Source of the DNA: Oscillospiraceae bacterium
GTDB taxonomy: Bacteria; Bacillota; Clostridia; Oscillospirales; Ruminococcaceae
Direction: 5' to 3'
Assembly (NCBI GenBank): GCA_017513135.1
Contig: JAFWDH010000002.1
Location: 62,001-126,000, forward strand
DNA length: 64,000 nt
Both the position numbers and the translations under genes were made by a program. The notes beneath the pieces are model-generated. The model made no database searches and was not told the origin of the DNA. It was given only the letters and a program-made list of their open reading frames with translations. Shown here piece by piece: positions 15,335 through 25,103 of this stretch. Numbering within the stretch: the first letter of the stretch is position 1; every line of letters starts with the position of its first letter.

Positions 15335-15448
15335 TGGATTGGAAATGCTCCTGTAGTTAGTTTGGAAACAGCGAAAGTCCTATACATTATACAACTTACA
15401 GAGAAAAAGGCCACAGCAGGTCTCACGTCCGGATCAGCATCTGTCATC

Positions 15449-16156
15449 TCAGACGATCCATTTGGACCCTCTCTTCTCCCTTATTTCAGGAAGTACTTCT
15501 CCGTCGATCGGCATGACAGCCTGCTTCATGAATCTCTCAGCACCTATCTTTCCCAGCAGGAGATGAAGCGTCGAGCTGGACGGGTTTCCTTCGTCGATCA
15601 TTCTCTGACGGAATGCGGCAAGCTGCTTCTTGTAGCCTTCATCTTCATGTGCGCCAGGGATCATGGACAGATATGCTTTTACGGAATCTGTCGCCATAGA
15701 CATGAGCTGGCTCTCTTCTCCGGTCTTGATCAGGGAGTACGATTCCCGTTCGCTCACATACCAGTTGGGTTTTTCAGAATAGTCGGGAAGGAGTCTGTAG
15801 GTCTCATACAGCTCTTCCAGTGCATTGTTCTCAAGGCCATCGTTTCCGCATCCGTAATACTCCACGAACACGCATCTTTTGTTTTTCATGCTCATCGCGT
15901 CTATAAGCAGGTACGGCACGGTGAGTCCCGATGAGGGCATGAACGACATGGTCAGCAGTTCCATTCCCATCCTGGTGGTGGTGTGCATGGTCATCAGCTT
16001 TCCGAATCCTTCCAGGGAATACCTGTCGACTCTGAACTTCATCAGCTTGATCAGACTCGGAAACGACATATTGGTCCATCCGTCCTCAGGAAGGGCTGAA
16101 CATTTGACAGCATTTCCGACTGTCTCCATCATTTTTGTCTTCAGTTCGGCGATCAT
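15449..16156 (-). CDS. Unknown protein at the end of the pyrimidine operon
   Basis: A 235-residue soluble protein, not recognised. The ATG at 16156 is preferred because GTGAGGAGAAATGAC lies just upstream; the longer frame runs back into pyrI. Visible blocks are RMGMELLTMSFMPSSGLTVP, YLLIDAMSMKNKRCVFVEYYG and DGEVLPEIREKRG. The central strand-rich block is faintly like the core of ferredoxin-dependent bilin reductases, but this is a weak impression. It starts 40 bp after the pyrI stop on the same strand, so it is probably the last gene of the pyr operon. Confidence 0.75.
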   Translation of the reverse strand: MIAELKTKMMETVGNAVKCSALPEDGWTNMSFPSLIKLMKFRVDRYSLEGFGKLMTMHTTTRMGMELLTMSFMPSSGLTVPYLLIDAMSMKNKRCVFVEYYGCGNDGLENNALEELYETYRLLPDYSEKPNWYVSERESYSLIKTGEESQLMSMATDSVKAYLSMIPGAHEDEGYKKQLAAFRQRMIDEGNPSSSTLHLLLGKIGAERFMKQAVMPIDGEVLPEIREKRGSKWIV

Positions 16157-16196
16157 GTCATTTCTCCTCACTATGTGTATTAACCGCGTGTCAAGG

Positions 16197-16613
16197 TCAC
16201 TCCGCTCTGGTCTCACAGTATATGCATCTGTATTCCATGGTCTCTGCGTCATACAGACGGAACACGTGCTTGAGTTCCTGCTCTGTAGTGGTGATACATC
16301 TCGGATTTCTGCACTTTATAACGTCAGTCAGCAGTTCCGGCGGTTCCATCGTTTTCTTTTCCACTGTTACGCCGTCCCTGATGATATTGACGGTAGCGCC
16401 GGGATCGACATATCCGATAATGTCAAAGTTTACAGGTATCTCGGCATCTATTTTTATTATATCTTTTTTCCCGAGCCTTTTGCTCGAAACATTTCTTATC
16501 AGTGCGACTGAAACATCCAGCGAGTCCAGCCCGAGCAGTGAATAGATCTGGGCTCCTTTTCCGGCTGTTATATGGTCTATCACTATGCCGTTCTTTATAG
16601 GATCGATATTCAT
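16197..16613 (-). CDS. pyrI: Aspartate carbamoyltransferase regulatory subunit
   Basis: A 138-residue PyrI. The N-terminal allosteric nucleotide-binding domain (GIVIDHITAGKGAQIYSLLGLD) is followed by the zinc domain with CRNPRC and CIYC pairs that contacts PyrB. It gives ATCase its CTP/ATP response in families where this is known. Its presence means this ATCase is likely a dodecamer under feedback control, unlike the Bacillus enzyme. It starts 15 bp after the pyrB stop. Confidence 0.95.
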   Translation of the reverse strand: MNIDPIKNGIVIDHITAGKGAQIYSLLGLDSLDVSVALIRNVSSKRLGKKDIIKIDAEIPVNFDIIGYVDPGATVNIIRDGVTVEKKTMEPPELLTDVIKCRNPRCITTTEQELKHVFRLYDAETMEYRCIYCETRAE

Positions 16614-16628
16614 ATGTCGTCCTCCCCG

Positions 16629-17591
16629 TTACAACTGGATCGTACGCGATCCGCTCACGCCGGTTCCGTTCAGTTTGCCGGCATCTTTCAGAAGCATAAT
16701 TATCAGCGCCATCCTCATGTACTTGCCGTTGAGGACCTGCTTGAAGTAGCAAGCCCTGGGATCGTCATCGACAGCCACGCTTATCTCGTTTACTCTCGGC
16801 AGCGGATGCATGACAGACATATCCTTCCCGGCGTACTTCATCCTGTCCGCTGTCAGGATATATGAATCTTTCAGTCTGAGATAGTCTTCCTCGTTGAAAA
16901 ACCTCTCTCTCTGGATCCTGGTCATATACAGTATGTCAAGCTCAGGCATGGACCCGTCAAGATCCTCCGTCTCAATATACGGGATGCCTTTCTTCCTTAT
17001 CGACTCGTTGATCACGTAATCCGGGACTCTGAGTTCCTCCGGAGAGATAAGCACGAATCTTGTCCCGTCGTATCTTGACATTGCATTGATTAGCGAGTGC
17101 ACTGTCCTCCCGAACTTCAGGTCACCGCATATACCGACAGTCAGCCCTTTGAGACTGCCTTTTTCCCTGTATATGGTCAGAAGATCCGCGAGCGTCTGGG
17201 TCGGGTGGCAGTGCCCGCCGTCTCCCCCGTTGATCACCGGGATGGAGGCGTTGTTTGCCGCCACGAGCGCCGCGCCTTCCTTCGGATGCCTGATGGCTAT
17301 GATGTCAGCGTAGCAGCTGATGACTTTTGCAGTATCGGCGACGCTCTCTCCCTTGGCAGCAGATGAAGAAGCCGCGCTGGACATTGAGAGCACATATCCT
17401 CCCAATTCGTACATCGCCGCCTCGAAGCTCATCCTTGTTCTTGTCGACGGTTCAAAAAAAAGCGTTGCAAGCTTCAGCCCGTCACACAGATGAGCGTATT
17501 CTCCGGGGTTGCTGATTATATCCTGTGCAGTCTCGATGAGACTGTCGATCTCTTCCACCGAGAGATCGAGTATATCGATAATGCTTCTCAT
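16629..17591 (-). CDS. pyrB: Aspartate carbamoyltransferase catalytic subunit
   Basis: A 320-residue enzyme that makes carbamoyl aspartate from carbamoyl phosphate and aspartate. The carbamoyl phosphate motif [16 protein letters not shown] (about residues 46-61), [18 protein letters not shown] and [11 protein letters not shown] are present. Its start overlaps the pyrE stop by four bases. Confidence 0.97.
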   Translation of the reverse strand: MRSIIDILDLSVEEIDSLIETAQDIISNPGEYAHLCDGLKLATLFFEPSTRTRMSFEAAMYELGGYVLSMSSAASSSAAKGESVADTAKVISCYADIIAIRHPKEGAALVAANNASIPVINGGDGGHCHPTQTLADLLTIYREKGSLKGLTVGICGDLKFGRTVHSLINAMSRYDGTRFVLISPEELRVPDYVINESIRKKGIPYIETEDLDGSMPELDILYMTRIQRERFFNEEDYLRLKDSYILTADRMKYAGKDMSVMHPLPRVNEISVAVDDDPRACYFKQVLNGKYMRMALIIMLLKDAGKLNGTGVSGSRTIQL

Positions 17592-18232
17592 TCAGTATCT
17601 CCGATCCAGCTCTCGTCAGACGGATCGTTGCGAAAAGCGATCAGCCTCTGCACATCCTCGTTCTTTATATAGCCGGTCTCCGCAGCGACCTGAGCGATGC
17701 AGTCGAAATCGGTGAGAGAATGGTTCTCGACGCCGGCTTCAGACAGCCTCTGGAGTCCCTTCTTCATTCCGTAGGTAAAGATCGACACTATTCCGAGGAC
17801 CTCAGCGCCTGCTTCCCTCAGCACATTGACCACCTCGATCACGCTTCCGCCGGTAGAGATCAGGTCCTCAACCACCACGGTCTTCTGCCCGGGCTCGAGT
17901 TTCCCTTCGATCTGATTCTGGCGCCCGTGATCCTTGCTGCCGGAACGCACATAGCCCATCGGCAGCCCCATGATGTGCCCGACGATTGCTGCATGGGCTA
18001 TCCCTGCTGTTGAAGTTCCCATCAGCACCTCAGCCTGCGGATAATAGGCCCTTACAAGTTCTGCAAGTCCGTTCTCCACATCATTTCTGACTTCCGGAGA
18101 AGTGAGAGTCAGCCTGTTGTCACAGTATACCGGGCTCTTGATCCCGCTGGCCCAGATAAAAGGTTCTTCCGGACGGAAGAACACCGCTCTGATCTTAAGA
18201 AGGTCCTCTGCTATCTTTCGGTTAAGTTCCAT
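17588..18232 (-). CDS. pyrE: Orotate phosphoribosyltransferase
   Basis: A 214-residue phosphoribosyltransferase that joins orotate and PRPP to give OMP. The PRPP motif [17 protein letters not shown] and the flexible-loop basic segment ([13 protein letters not shown]) are clear. Two bases separate it from pyrF upstream. Confidence 0.96.
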   Translation of the reverse strand: MELNRKIAEDLLKIRAVFFRPEEPFIWASGIKSPVYCDNRLTLTSPEVRNDVENGLAELVRAYYPQAEVLMGTSTAGIAHAAIVGHIMGLPMGYVRSGSKDHGRQNQIEGKLEPGQKTVVVEDLISTGGSVIEVVNVLREAGAEVLGIVSIFTYGMKKGLQRLSEAGVENHSLTDFDCIAQVAAETGYIKNEDVQRLIAFRNDPSDESWIGDTE

Positions 18233-18234
18233 TT

Positions 18235-18942
18235 TCAGTCCTCCGCATCGATGAATTCACTGCAGCAGCGCTCATATGCCGCTGCCGGGTCCGCTGCCGC
18301 CGTGATCGCTCTTCCGACGACTATGTAATCGCATCCCTCCTCCTTTGCCTGGGAAGGAGTCATTATCCTTTTTTGGTCATCGCTGGATCCATCCGCGAAA
18401 CGGATTCCCGGCGTGACAGTGAGAAAACCTGCGCCGCATGAATCGTGCACCTTGCGCGCTTCGAGAGGCGAGCACACTACTCCGTCCAGTCCGGAAGAAG
18501 CGGCATTCTGAGCATATTCCATGACCACCTCATCCAGAGGTTCTCTGATAAGGAGCTCATTCTCCAGCGTCAGCTGATCTATGCTCGTCAGCTGAGTGAC
18601 TGCGATGAGCAGCGGTCTCGTTCCGTCTGCTCTGGTAAGGCCTTCCGCCGCGGCTTTCATCATCGCTGAGCCTCCTGCGGCGTGAAGGTTGCAGATATCG
18701 ACATCCAGCGAAGACAGCGCCGCCATCGCCTTTTTTACGGTGTTGGGTATGTCATGCAGTTTGAGGTCAAGGAATATCCTGTGGCCTCTTTTCTTTATCT
18801 CTCTCACGATCTCGGGTCCTGCCGAGTAAAACAGTTCCATCCCTATCTTTACGAAAGGCTTCCTTCCGGTGAACCTGTCAAGAAATCTCAGCGTCTCATC
18901 CTTGCTGCTGAAATCACATGCGATGATGACATCCTTACCCAT
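18235..18942 (-). CDS. pyrF: Orotidine 5'-phosphate decarboxylase
   Basis: A 235-residue OMP decarboxylase, the last step to UMP. CDFSSKDETLRFLD near the N-terminus, the catalytic DLKLHDIPNTV, VTPGIR and the C-terminal DYIVVGRAIT phosphate site are present. It overlaps pyrD by eight bases. Confidence 0.96.
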   Translation of the reverse strand: MGKDVIIACDFSSKDETLRFLDRFTGRKPFVKIGMELFYSAGPEIVREIKKRGHRIFLDLKLHDIPNTVKKAMAALSSLDVDICNLHAAGGSAMMKAAAEGLTRADGTRPLLIAVTQLTSIDQLTLENELLIREPLDEVVMEYAQNAASSGLDGVVCSPLEARKVHDSCGAGFLTVTPGIRFADGSSDDQKRIMTPSQAKEEGCDYIVVGRAITAAADPAAAYERCCSEFIDAED

Positions 18943-19852
18943 TATGCGCTCCTCCGATAATATCCTTTATGTTCTCTATCCCCAGGCTGTCCATCAGCTC
19001 AGGGAGACGTTCGGTCATTTTCGCGCACACCCACGGATCAGTGAGGTTCGCAGACCCTATCTCGACTGCAGACGCTCCGGAGAGCATCATTTCTATCACA
19101 TCTTCGGCAGACGAGACTCCTCCCATACCTACAACGGGGATCCCGACAGCTTCGTAGACATCCCATACCATTCTCAGAGCGACCGGGAACACGGCGGGGC
19201 CGGACAGTCCTCCGGTCCTGTTCGCTAGGACCGGTTTTCTCCTTCGTATGTCCACTCTCATGCCCATAAGAGTATTTATAAGACTTATCCCGTCAGCTCC
19301 GGCATCTTCACATGCGCGGGCTATCTCCGCAATATCCGTCACATTCGGCGACAGTTTCATGATGACCGGCTTGTCTGTCACCTTCTTGACTTCCCTGGTG
19401 ACTTCTGCAGCATCCTTTGCGCTGGTACCGAAGCTCATGCCTCCGCCGTGCACGTTCGGACAGCTGATATTCACTTCAAGCCAGCCGACCTGCGGCTGAG
19501 CCCCGAGTTTGGCGCAGGATTCAACATAGTCATCCACCGAGAAGCCGCTGACGTTCGCCATTACCGGCTTACTGAATACTTCAGCAAGCCTCGGCAGTTC
19601 TTCGCTTATCACCCTGTCGACTCCGGGATTCTGCAGACCTACGGCATTGAGCATGCCGGAAGGAGTCTCAGCTATTCTTGGAGTGGGATTTCCGAATCTG
19701 GGTTCCCGTGTAGTTCCCTTAAAAGAGAAGGTCCCCAGAATGTTTATATCATAGAGCTCTGCGAATTCGTATCCGTACCCGAAGGTTCCGGAAGCCGGTA
19801 TGAGGGGACTGTCCAGTTCTATACCGCACAGACTTGTGCTCAGTCTTCCCAC
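18935..19852 (-). CDS. pyrD: Dihydroorotate dehydrogenase, class 1B catalytic subunit
   Basis: A 305-residue FMN enzyme that oxidises dihydroorotate. The catalytic Cys lies in VNISCPNVHGGG, and the N-terminal SPLIPASGTFGYGYEF and C-terminal GMGGVSSAEDVIEM FMN-phosphate segments are intact. Adjacency and 13-base overlap with pyrK mark it as class 1B, which passes electrons to NAD through PyrK. Confidence 0.96.
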   Translation of the reverse strand: MGRLSTSLCGIELDSPLIPASGTFGYGYEFAELYDINILGTFSFKGTTREPRFGNPTPRIAETPSGMLNAVGLQNPGVDRVISEELPRLAEVFSKPVMANVSGFSVDDYVESCAKLGAQPQVGWLEVNISCPNVHGGGMSFGTSAKDAAEVTREVKKVTDKPVIMKLSPNVTDIAEIARACEDAGADGISLINTLMGMRVDIRRRKPVLANRTGGLSGPAVFPVALRMVWDVYEAVGIPVVGMGGVSSAEDVIEMMLSGASAVEIGSANLTDPWVCAKMTERLPELMDSLGIENIKDIIGGAHNG

Positions 19853-20589
19853 AGTATCTCCTCCTTCTCAAGGACGGGACCGTCCTTGCATATCCTTTTA
19901 TAGCCGGTAACGGTCCTGCAGGTGCATCCCATGCACGCGCCGAATCCGCATCCCATCCTCTCCTCGAAACTGAACTGCCCGGAAGTGACCGTGGCTTTCT
20001 TTACTGCCCTGAGCATGGGCTCAGGACCGCAGGTGTAGAAGTAGCTGTACTCTTCAGGAAGGCCGTCTGTGACGAACCCCCTGACCCCGGCGCTGCCGTC
20101 AGCGGTCGTCACCGTCACCTCGCACCCGAGGTCTCTGAACTCCTTTTCGAAGAATATCTCTTCCTTGCGGTTGAATCCGAGCACCGCATGTACTCTTTTG
20201 CCCTGCTGCGTCAGTTTCCTTGCCAGCAGATACAGCGGAGGGATACCGACGCCCCCTCCGATGAGCAGCGGAGAATCTCCGGAGCATTCAAGGTCATAAC
20301 CGTTTCCGAGTCCTGTAAGCATGGATAATTCTTCTCTCGGCTTCATCTGTGACATGGCTGCCGTTCCTCTGCCCACCGTCTTGTAGATGATGGTGAGTTC
20401 ATCGTCTCTTATGTCACATACCGAGATCGGTCTTCTCAGGAACAGCCCCTCGATACGTATGTTCACGAACTGCCCGGGCCTGTCCATGCCGGAACAGTCT
20501 CCCGCGGCCTTCATAAGAAATGTCAGTGGTGCGATCTTCCGGTTTTCAGTGATCCTGAATAATGCTTCCTTCAAAAAGGGCCTCCTCAT
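19840..20589 (-). CDS. pyrK: Dihydroorotate dehydrogenase electron-transfer subunit
   Basis: A 249-residue FAD and [2Fe-2S] subunit of the class 1B enzyme. It has the RPISVCDI flavin motif, the GGGVGIPPLYLLA nucleotide site and the cluster ligands CGFGACMGCTC...C near the C-terminus. It overlaps both neighbours (carB by four bases, pyrD by thirteen). Confidence 0.95.
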   Translation of the reverse strand: MRRPFLKEALFRITENRKIAPLTFLMKAAGDCSGMDRPGQFVNIRIEGLFLRRPISVCDIRDDELTIIYKTVGRGTAAMSQMKPREELSMLTGLGNGYDLECSGDSPLLIGGGVGIPPLYLLARKLTQQGKRVHAVLGFNRKEEIFFEKEFRDLGCEVTVTTADGSAGVRGFVTDGLPEEYSYFYTCGPEPMLRAVKKATVTSGQFSFEERMGCGFGACMGCTCRTVTGYKRICKDGPVLEKEEILWED

Positions 20590-23500
20590 GCATCGATGGT
20601 GGATATCGTCAGCGTGGTCTCCTCCAGCACGTCCAGAAGCACTCTGACCGTGTCCAGCGAAGTGAAGATCGTGACATCGTTCTCTGTCGCGAGCTTCCTG
20701 ATCTGCACCCCGTCAGTCTCCTCTGATACCCCGCCCAGATCTCTTGTATTGATTATATAGGACAGATACCCCTGAGTGATAGCATCCGGTATATCGCTGC
20801 TTCCCTCTCCTATCTTTCCGAGGACATGAGTCCTGATACCTCTGTCCTTGAGGAACTGGGCTGTTCCTGCGGTAGCCTGGATGTTGAATCCCAGATTGTA
20901 GAACCTGCGGATGAGCCCGAGCGCCTCCTCCTTGTCCTTATCTGCGATCGTAGCAAAAACGGTACCATAGTTCTGTACTTTTGTGCCTGCAGCCTGCAGT
21001 GCTTTAAAGAGCGCGCGGTTCAGTTTGTCATCATAGCCTATAGCTTCGCCTGTGGATTTCATCTCAGGACTGAGATACGCATCCAATCCCTTTATCTTAC
21101 TGAATGAGAACACCGGCACCTTGACGTAATATCTCTTCTTCTCATCCGGATACAGCGTGAATATGCCCTGCTCCTTGAGCGTCTTGCCGAGCGTCACTTC
21201 GGTGGCTATGTCCGCCAGCGAATAGCCTGTCGCCTTTGAAAGGAACGGGACTGTCCTGGAAGATCTCGGATTGACCTCGATGACATACACTCCTTCGTTC
21301 TTGTCCACGATGAACTGTATGTTGTACAGTCCCCTTATACCCAAGCCAAGTCCGAGCTTCTTTGTGTACTGGAGTATGATCCCCTTCACTCTGTCAGATA
21401 TGCTGAATGTGGGATAGACGCTGATGGAGTCGCCGGAATGGATGCCAGTCCTCTCTACCAGTTCCATTATGCCGGGCACGAAAACGTCGCTTCCGTCACA
21501 GACGGCGTCCACCTCAAGTTCCTTACCTTCTATGTAGTGATCCACCAGCACGGGCTTGTCACTGTCTATTTCGACTGCAGTCCTGAGGTATCTCCTCAGC
21601 TGTTCCTCATTGGCAACGATCTGCATCGCTCTTCCTCCGAGCACGAAGGAGGGTCTGACGAGCACGGGATACCCTATGCGTTCCGCTACCTTTACTCCGC
21701 TCTCGATGTCGGTGACTGCCTGTCCTTCAGCCTGTGGTATATCCAGTTCCTCAAGCAGTTTCTCAAAGCTGTCGCGGTTCTCCGCGGTATTGATGGCATC
21801 GCAGTTCGTTCCAACGATCTTCACACCCCTGTCGAGAAGCGGCTGCGTCAGGTTGATGGCGGTCTGTCCTCCGAGCGAGACGACTATGTCATCCGGCTGT
21901 TCGTAGTCGATGATCGCCATCACGTCTTCCACGGTCAGCGGTTCAAAGTACAGCTTGTCTGCCGTAGTATAGTCCGTCGAGACCGTTTCGGGGTTGTTGT
22001 TTATGATGATCGCTTCGAACTTGGAGCGCTTTATCGTCTGGACCGAATGGACCGACGAGTAGTCAAACTCGACTCCCTGTCCTATACGGATCGGGCCGGC
22101 GCCGAGAACCACTATCTTATTGAATTCCGTGAGTCTTGATTCGTTCTTTCCGGAGTATGAGGAATAGAGGTAGGGAATGTATTTCCCCGTATGCAGGGTG
22201 TCGACCATGCGGAACACCGGCGTTATCCCGTTCTTTTTTCTTCTCTCATATATCTCTACTTCCTTCAGGTTCCACAGCCTTGCGATACAGGCATCGGAGA
22301 ATCCCATGGTCTTCGCCTCTCTGAGCACCTCTATTGAGTTCACGTTGCTCTTCAGCTTCTTCTCCATTTCCGTGATCTTCTTGTAGGATTCGAGGAACAG
22401 CTCCGTGATCATCGTGAGCTCATGAAGTCTCTCCACGGAGATTCCCCTTCTGAGAAGCTCGCACACCGCGAATATGCCGTCGGAACGGAACCCGGACACA
22501 TACTGTTCCAGTTCACCGTCACTGTAACTGTCAAACTTCGACAGCCACACATGATCCACTCCGATCTCCAGGGACCTGACAGACTTCAGAAGGCATTCCT
22601 CCAGATTGGATCCTATCCCCATGACCTCCCCGGTCGCTTTCATCTGAGTTCCCAGTTCATTGGATGCCGTCGGGAACTTGTCAAAAGGGAATCGCGGAAA
22701 TTTAGCAACATAATAGTCCAGAGACGGCTCCGTGGAAGCGTAGCCTCCGGCAACCGGTATCTCGTCCAGTGTCATCCCCACCGCGATCTTTGCGGTAACT
22801 CTGGCTATGGGATATCCGCTGGCCTTGGACGCCAGAGCAGAGGATCTGGACACTCTGGGATTGACTTCGATGAGATAGTATTCGCTGTTCTCAGGATTCA
22901 GTGCGAACTGCACATTGCAGCCTCCGCTGATCTTGAGCTCTCTAATGATCTTGATAGCACTATCGTTGAGCATTTTGAGATCCGAATCCGAAAGAGAAAG
23001 GATGGGAGCCACGACTATGCTGTCACCGGTATGTACGCCGACAGGATCAACGTTCTCCATCCCGCAGATGGTAATCGCATTGTCCCGGGAATCGCGCATG
23101 ACCTCGAACTCTATCTCCTTGAATCCCTTGACGCTCTTCTCCACAAGCACCTGATGCACCGGGGACACCTTGAACGCATTGGCAGCGATCTCCTCGAGTT
23201 CAGGCCTGTCGTTTGCGAAGCCTCCGCCGGATCCGCCCAGCGTGAATGCCGGTCTGAGAACTACAGGATACCCTATTTCATCCGCCGCTCTGACCGCCTC
23301 TTCCACGCTGTAAGTGATCTGGGACGGTATCACAGGCTCTCCTATGGAGATGCACATCTCCTTGAACAGTTCGCGGTCCTCAGCAAGCTCTATGCTTCTG
23401 CTTGATGTGCCGAGCAGTTCAACTCCGCATTCTTTGAGAACACCCTTCTTCTCCAGCTGTACTGCGAGGTTAAGACCTGTCTGTCCGCCGATGCCGGGCA

Positions 23501-23759
23501 GTATCGCGTCAGGACGTTCATATCTGAGGATCTTGGCTATATATTCCAGAGTGAGAGGCTCCATATAAACCTTGTCTGCTATCGAAGTGTCTGTCATGAT
23601 AGTCGCGGGATTGGAGTTGCAGAGTATCACCTGATAGCCTTCCTCTTTAAGAGCAAGGCAGGCCTGTGTTCCTGCATAGTCAAATTCCGCCGCCTGTCCG
23701 ATGACGATAGGTCCTGAGCCTATGATGAGTATCTTGCTGATGTCCTTGCGTTTTGCCAT
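20586..23759 (-). CDS. carB: Carbamoyl-phosphate synthase large subunit
   Basis: A 1057-residue subunit with two ATP-grasp halves (first opening SKILIIGSGPIVIGQAAEFDYAG, second KIVVLGAGPIRIGQGVEFDYS) and a C-terminal MGS-like allosteric domain (about 930-1057). It makes carbamoyl phosphate from bicarbonate, ATP and ammonia supplied by CarA. No carA gene is seen in the window, so the glutaminase subunit must be encoded elsewhere. It starts four bases after pyrC. Confidence 0.97.
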   Translation of the reverse strand: MAKRKDISKILIIGSGPIVIGQAAEFDYAGTQACLALKEEGYQVILCNSNPATIMTDTSIADKVYMEPLTLEYIAKILRYERPDAILPGIGGQTGLNLAVQLEKKGVLKECGVELLGTSSRSIELAEDRELFKEMCISIGEPVIPSQITYSVEEAVRAADEIGYPVVLRPAFTLGGSGGGFANDRPELEEIAANAFKVSPVHQVLVEKSVKGFKEIEFEVMRDSRDNAITICGMENVDPVGVHTGDSIVVAPILSLSDSDLKMLNDSAIKIIRELKISGGCNVQFALNPENSEYYLIEVNPRVSRSSALASKASGYPIARVTAKIAVGMTLDEIPVAGGYASTEPSLDYYVAKFPRFPFDKFPTASNELGTQMKATGEVMGIGSNLEECLLKSVRSLEIGVDHVWLSKFDSYSDGELEQYVSGFRSDGIFAVCELLRRGISVERLHELTMITELFLESYKKITEMEKKLKSNVNSIEVLREAKTMGFSDACIARLWNLKEVEIYERRKKNGITPVFRMVDTLHTGKYIPYLYSSYSGKNESRLTEFNKIVVLGAGPIRIGQGVEFDYSSVHSVQTIKRSKFEAIIINNNPETVSTDYTTADKLYFEPLTVEDVMAIIDYEQPDDIVVSLGGQTAINLTQPLLDRGVKIVGTNCDAINTAENRDSFEKLLEELDIPQAEGQAVTDIESGVKVAERIGYPVLVRPSFVLGGRAMQIVANEEQLRRYLRTAVEIDSDKPVLVDHYIEGKELEVDAVCDGSDVFVPGIMELVERTGIHSGDSISVYPTFSISDRVKGIILQYTKKLGLGLGIRGLYNIQFIVDKNEGVYVIEVNPRSSRTVPFLSKATGYSLADIATEVTLGKTLKEQGIFTLYPDEKKRYYVKVPVFSFSKIKGLDAYLSPEMKSTGEAIGYDDKLNRALFKALQAAGTKVQNYGTVFATIADKDKEEALGLIRRFYNLGFNIQATAGTAQFLKDRGIRTHVLGKIGEGSSDIPDAITQGYLSYIINTRDLGGVSEETDGVQIRKLATENDVTIFTSLDTVRVLLDVLEETTLTISTIDA

Positions 23760-23763
23760 TTTT

Positions 23764-24969
23764 CTATCTCCTGTATATCGTCTTTCCGTCTAATACCGTT
23801 TTTATGCAGCTGCCGTAAACTTCCATTCCCGAAAAAGGCGTTGAGTGCCCTTTTGAAAGAAACTCTTCCGGGTCGATCCTGTAAGCTCTTCCCAGATCCC
23901 ACAGGGTTCCTCCAGGATCTCCTTTTATCCCGAACCTTTTCCTCGGAGCGGTCGTCATGAGCCAGACGAGTTTTTCAAGGCTTATCTCTCCGGTCAGCAC
24001 CAGCTTCGTGTAGAGCACCGGGAATGCCGTTTCCAGTCCGGTGATCCCGAATGAGCTCTTTTCTAGTCCGCAGGATTTTTCTTCCGCGCTGTGCGGGGCA
24101 TGATCGGTCGCGATCATATCTATCGTTCCGTCTGTGAGCCCCTCGAGCAGAGCTCTTCTGTCGTCCTCCGATCTCAGAGGCGGATTCATCTTGAATCTCC
24201 CATCCTCCTTCAGATCATCCTCGCAAAGGACCAGATAGTGCGGCGCTGTCTCGCATGTCACGTCGACTCCGCGCGCTTTTGCCCTCCTGATGACATCCAC
24301 GCTCTCTCTGGTCGATATGTGGCAGACGTGATACGCACAGCCGGTCTCCTCCGCAAGGGCTATATCTCTTTCTATCTGTCTGAACTCGCTGGCTGAGGAG
24401 ATCCCTCTGTGACCGTGAGCCGCTGCATATCTGCCGTCATGAATGTAACCGCCGTTAAGCAGCGTGTTGTCCTCGCAGTGAGCAGCAATGATCTTTCCGA
24501 GCGATCTGGCCTTGATCATCGCCATTCTCATCATTTCGTCCGACTGGACTCCCTTCCCGTCATCCGAAAAAGCTATCACCGCGGAAGCGATCCCGTCCAT
24601 ATCAGCCAGTCTCTCGCCTTCCTCCGCTACAGTTATCGCTCCGTACGGATGGACTCTGATCAGAGCGTCTCTTTCGATCAGTTCCTGCTGCGCCAGGAGA
24701 TTTTGAGGGCTGTCGGGAACCGGATCCAGATTCGGCATGGTGCAGACGTCGGTGTATCCTCCGTGTGCAGCGGCCAGAGTGCCAGTCCTTATCGTCTCTT
24801 TATACGAAAAACCCGGCTCTCTGAAGTGCACGTGCACATCACAGAAACCGGGAAACAAATACAAATCAGAGCCTTCTGACTCCAGTGAGGCTTCCTCTGA
24901 TAATACGGAATCATAGGTTTCGCGTCCGATGATCCAGTCCGGATCGACAGTTCTTATCGTTCTGCTCAT
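23764..24969 (-). CDS. pyrC: Dihydroorotase
   Basis: A 401-residue type I dihydroorotase that cyclises carbamoyl aspartate. The metal motif DVHVHFREPG, later His residues in ITVAEEGER/IAAHCEDNTL, CHISTRES and the catalytic MIATDHAPHS are present. The ATG at 24969 is chosen because GGAGGAAG lies just upstream and a terminator hairpin occupies 24986-25010. A TTG at 25029 in the same frame would begin before that terminator. It is the first gene of the pyr operon. Confidence 0.93.
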   Translation of the reverse strand: MSRTIRTVDPDWIIGRETYDSVLSEEASLESEGSDLYLFPGFCDVHVHFREPGFSYKETIRTGTLAAAHGGYTDVCTMPNLDPVPDSPQNLLAQQELIERDALIRVHPYGAITVAEEGERLADMDGIASAVIAFSDDGKGVQSDEMMRMAMIKARSLGKIIAAHCEDNTLLNGGYIHDGRYAAAHGHRGISSASEFRQIERDIALAEETGCAYHVCHISTRESVDVIRRAKARGVDVTCETAPHYLVLCEDDLKEDGRFKMNPPLRSEDDRRALLEGLTDGTIDMIATDHAPHSAEEKSCGLEKSSFGITGLETAFPVLYTKLVLTGEISLEKLVWLMTTAPRKRFGIKGDPGGTLWDLGRAYRIDPEEFLSKGHSTPFSGMEVYGSCIKTVLDGKTIYRR

Positions 24970-24983
24970 CCGCTCTTCCTCCG

Positions 24984-25076
24984 TCAAAAAAATCCTGCCC
25001 GCCGGCAGGACCACATTGCACAAAGACAAGGCGGAACGATCCGTCTATCCGTTTTGTTCAATGATCTTGCCGACAT
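24984..25076 (-). CDS. Candidate pyr-operon leader peptide (30 codons)
   Basis: A short frame begins ATG TCG at 25076, ten bases after an AAGG site, and runs through the pyr leader terminator to a TGA whose T is the last of the T-tract (24986-24984). The ORF therefore covers the whole terminator hairpin. In enterobacterial pyrBI a leader peptide overlaps the attenuator in this way, and a ribosome close behind a UTP-starved polymerase blocks termination. The peptide has no notable amino-acid bias. A 30-codon frame can occur by chance. Confidence 0.5.
   Translation of the reverse strand: MSARSLNKTDRRIVPPCLCAMWSCRRAGFF
24986..25010 (-). terminator. Attenuator terminator upstream of pyrC
   Basis: On the minus strand TCCTGCC (25010-25004), tetraloop GGCG and GGCAGGA (24999-24993) are followed by seven T. 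It stands between the pyr promoter and the pyrC Shine-Dalgarno site, so it must be read through for operon expression. Confidence 0.85.
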
Positions 25077-25103
25077 CTCTGTATCGCCTTAAAGACCGCA
25101 GAA

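Noticed and set aside
21438-23405. Plus-strand frames of 233 and 327 codons opposite carB
   Set aside because: They are shadows of a highly conserved gene and have no ribosome sites or domains.
25029-25029. TTG start for a longer pyrC
   Set aside because: A terminator hairpin and the GGAGGAAG site lie between it and the ATG at 24969, so the longer start would ignore the best ribosome site.
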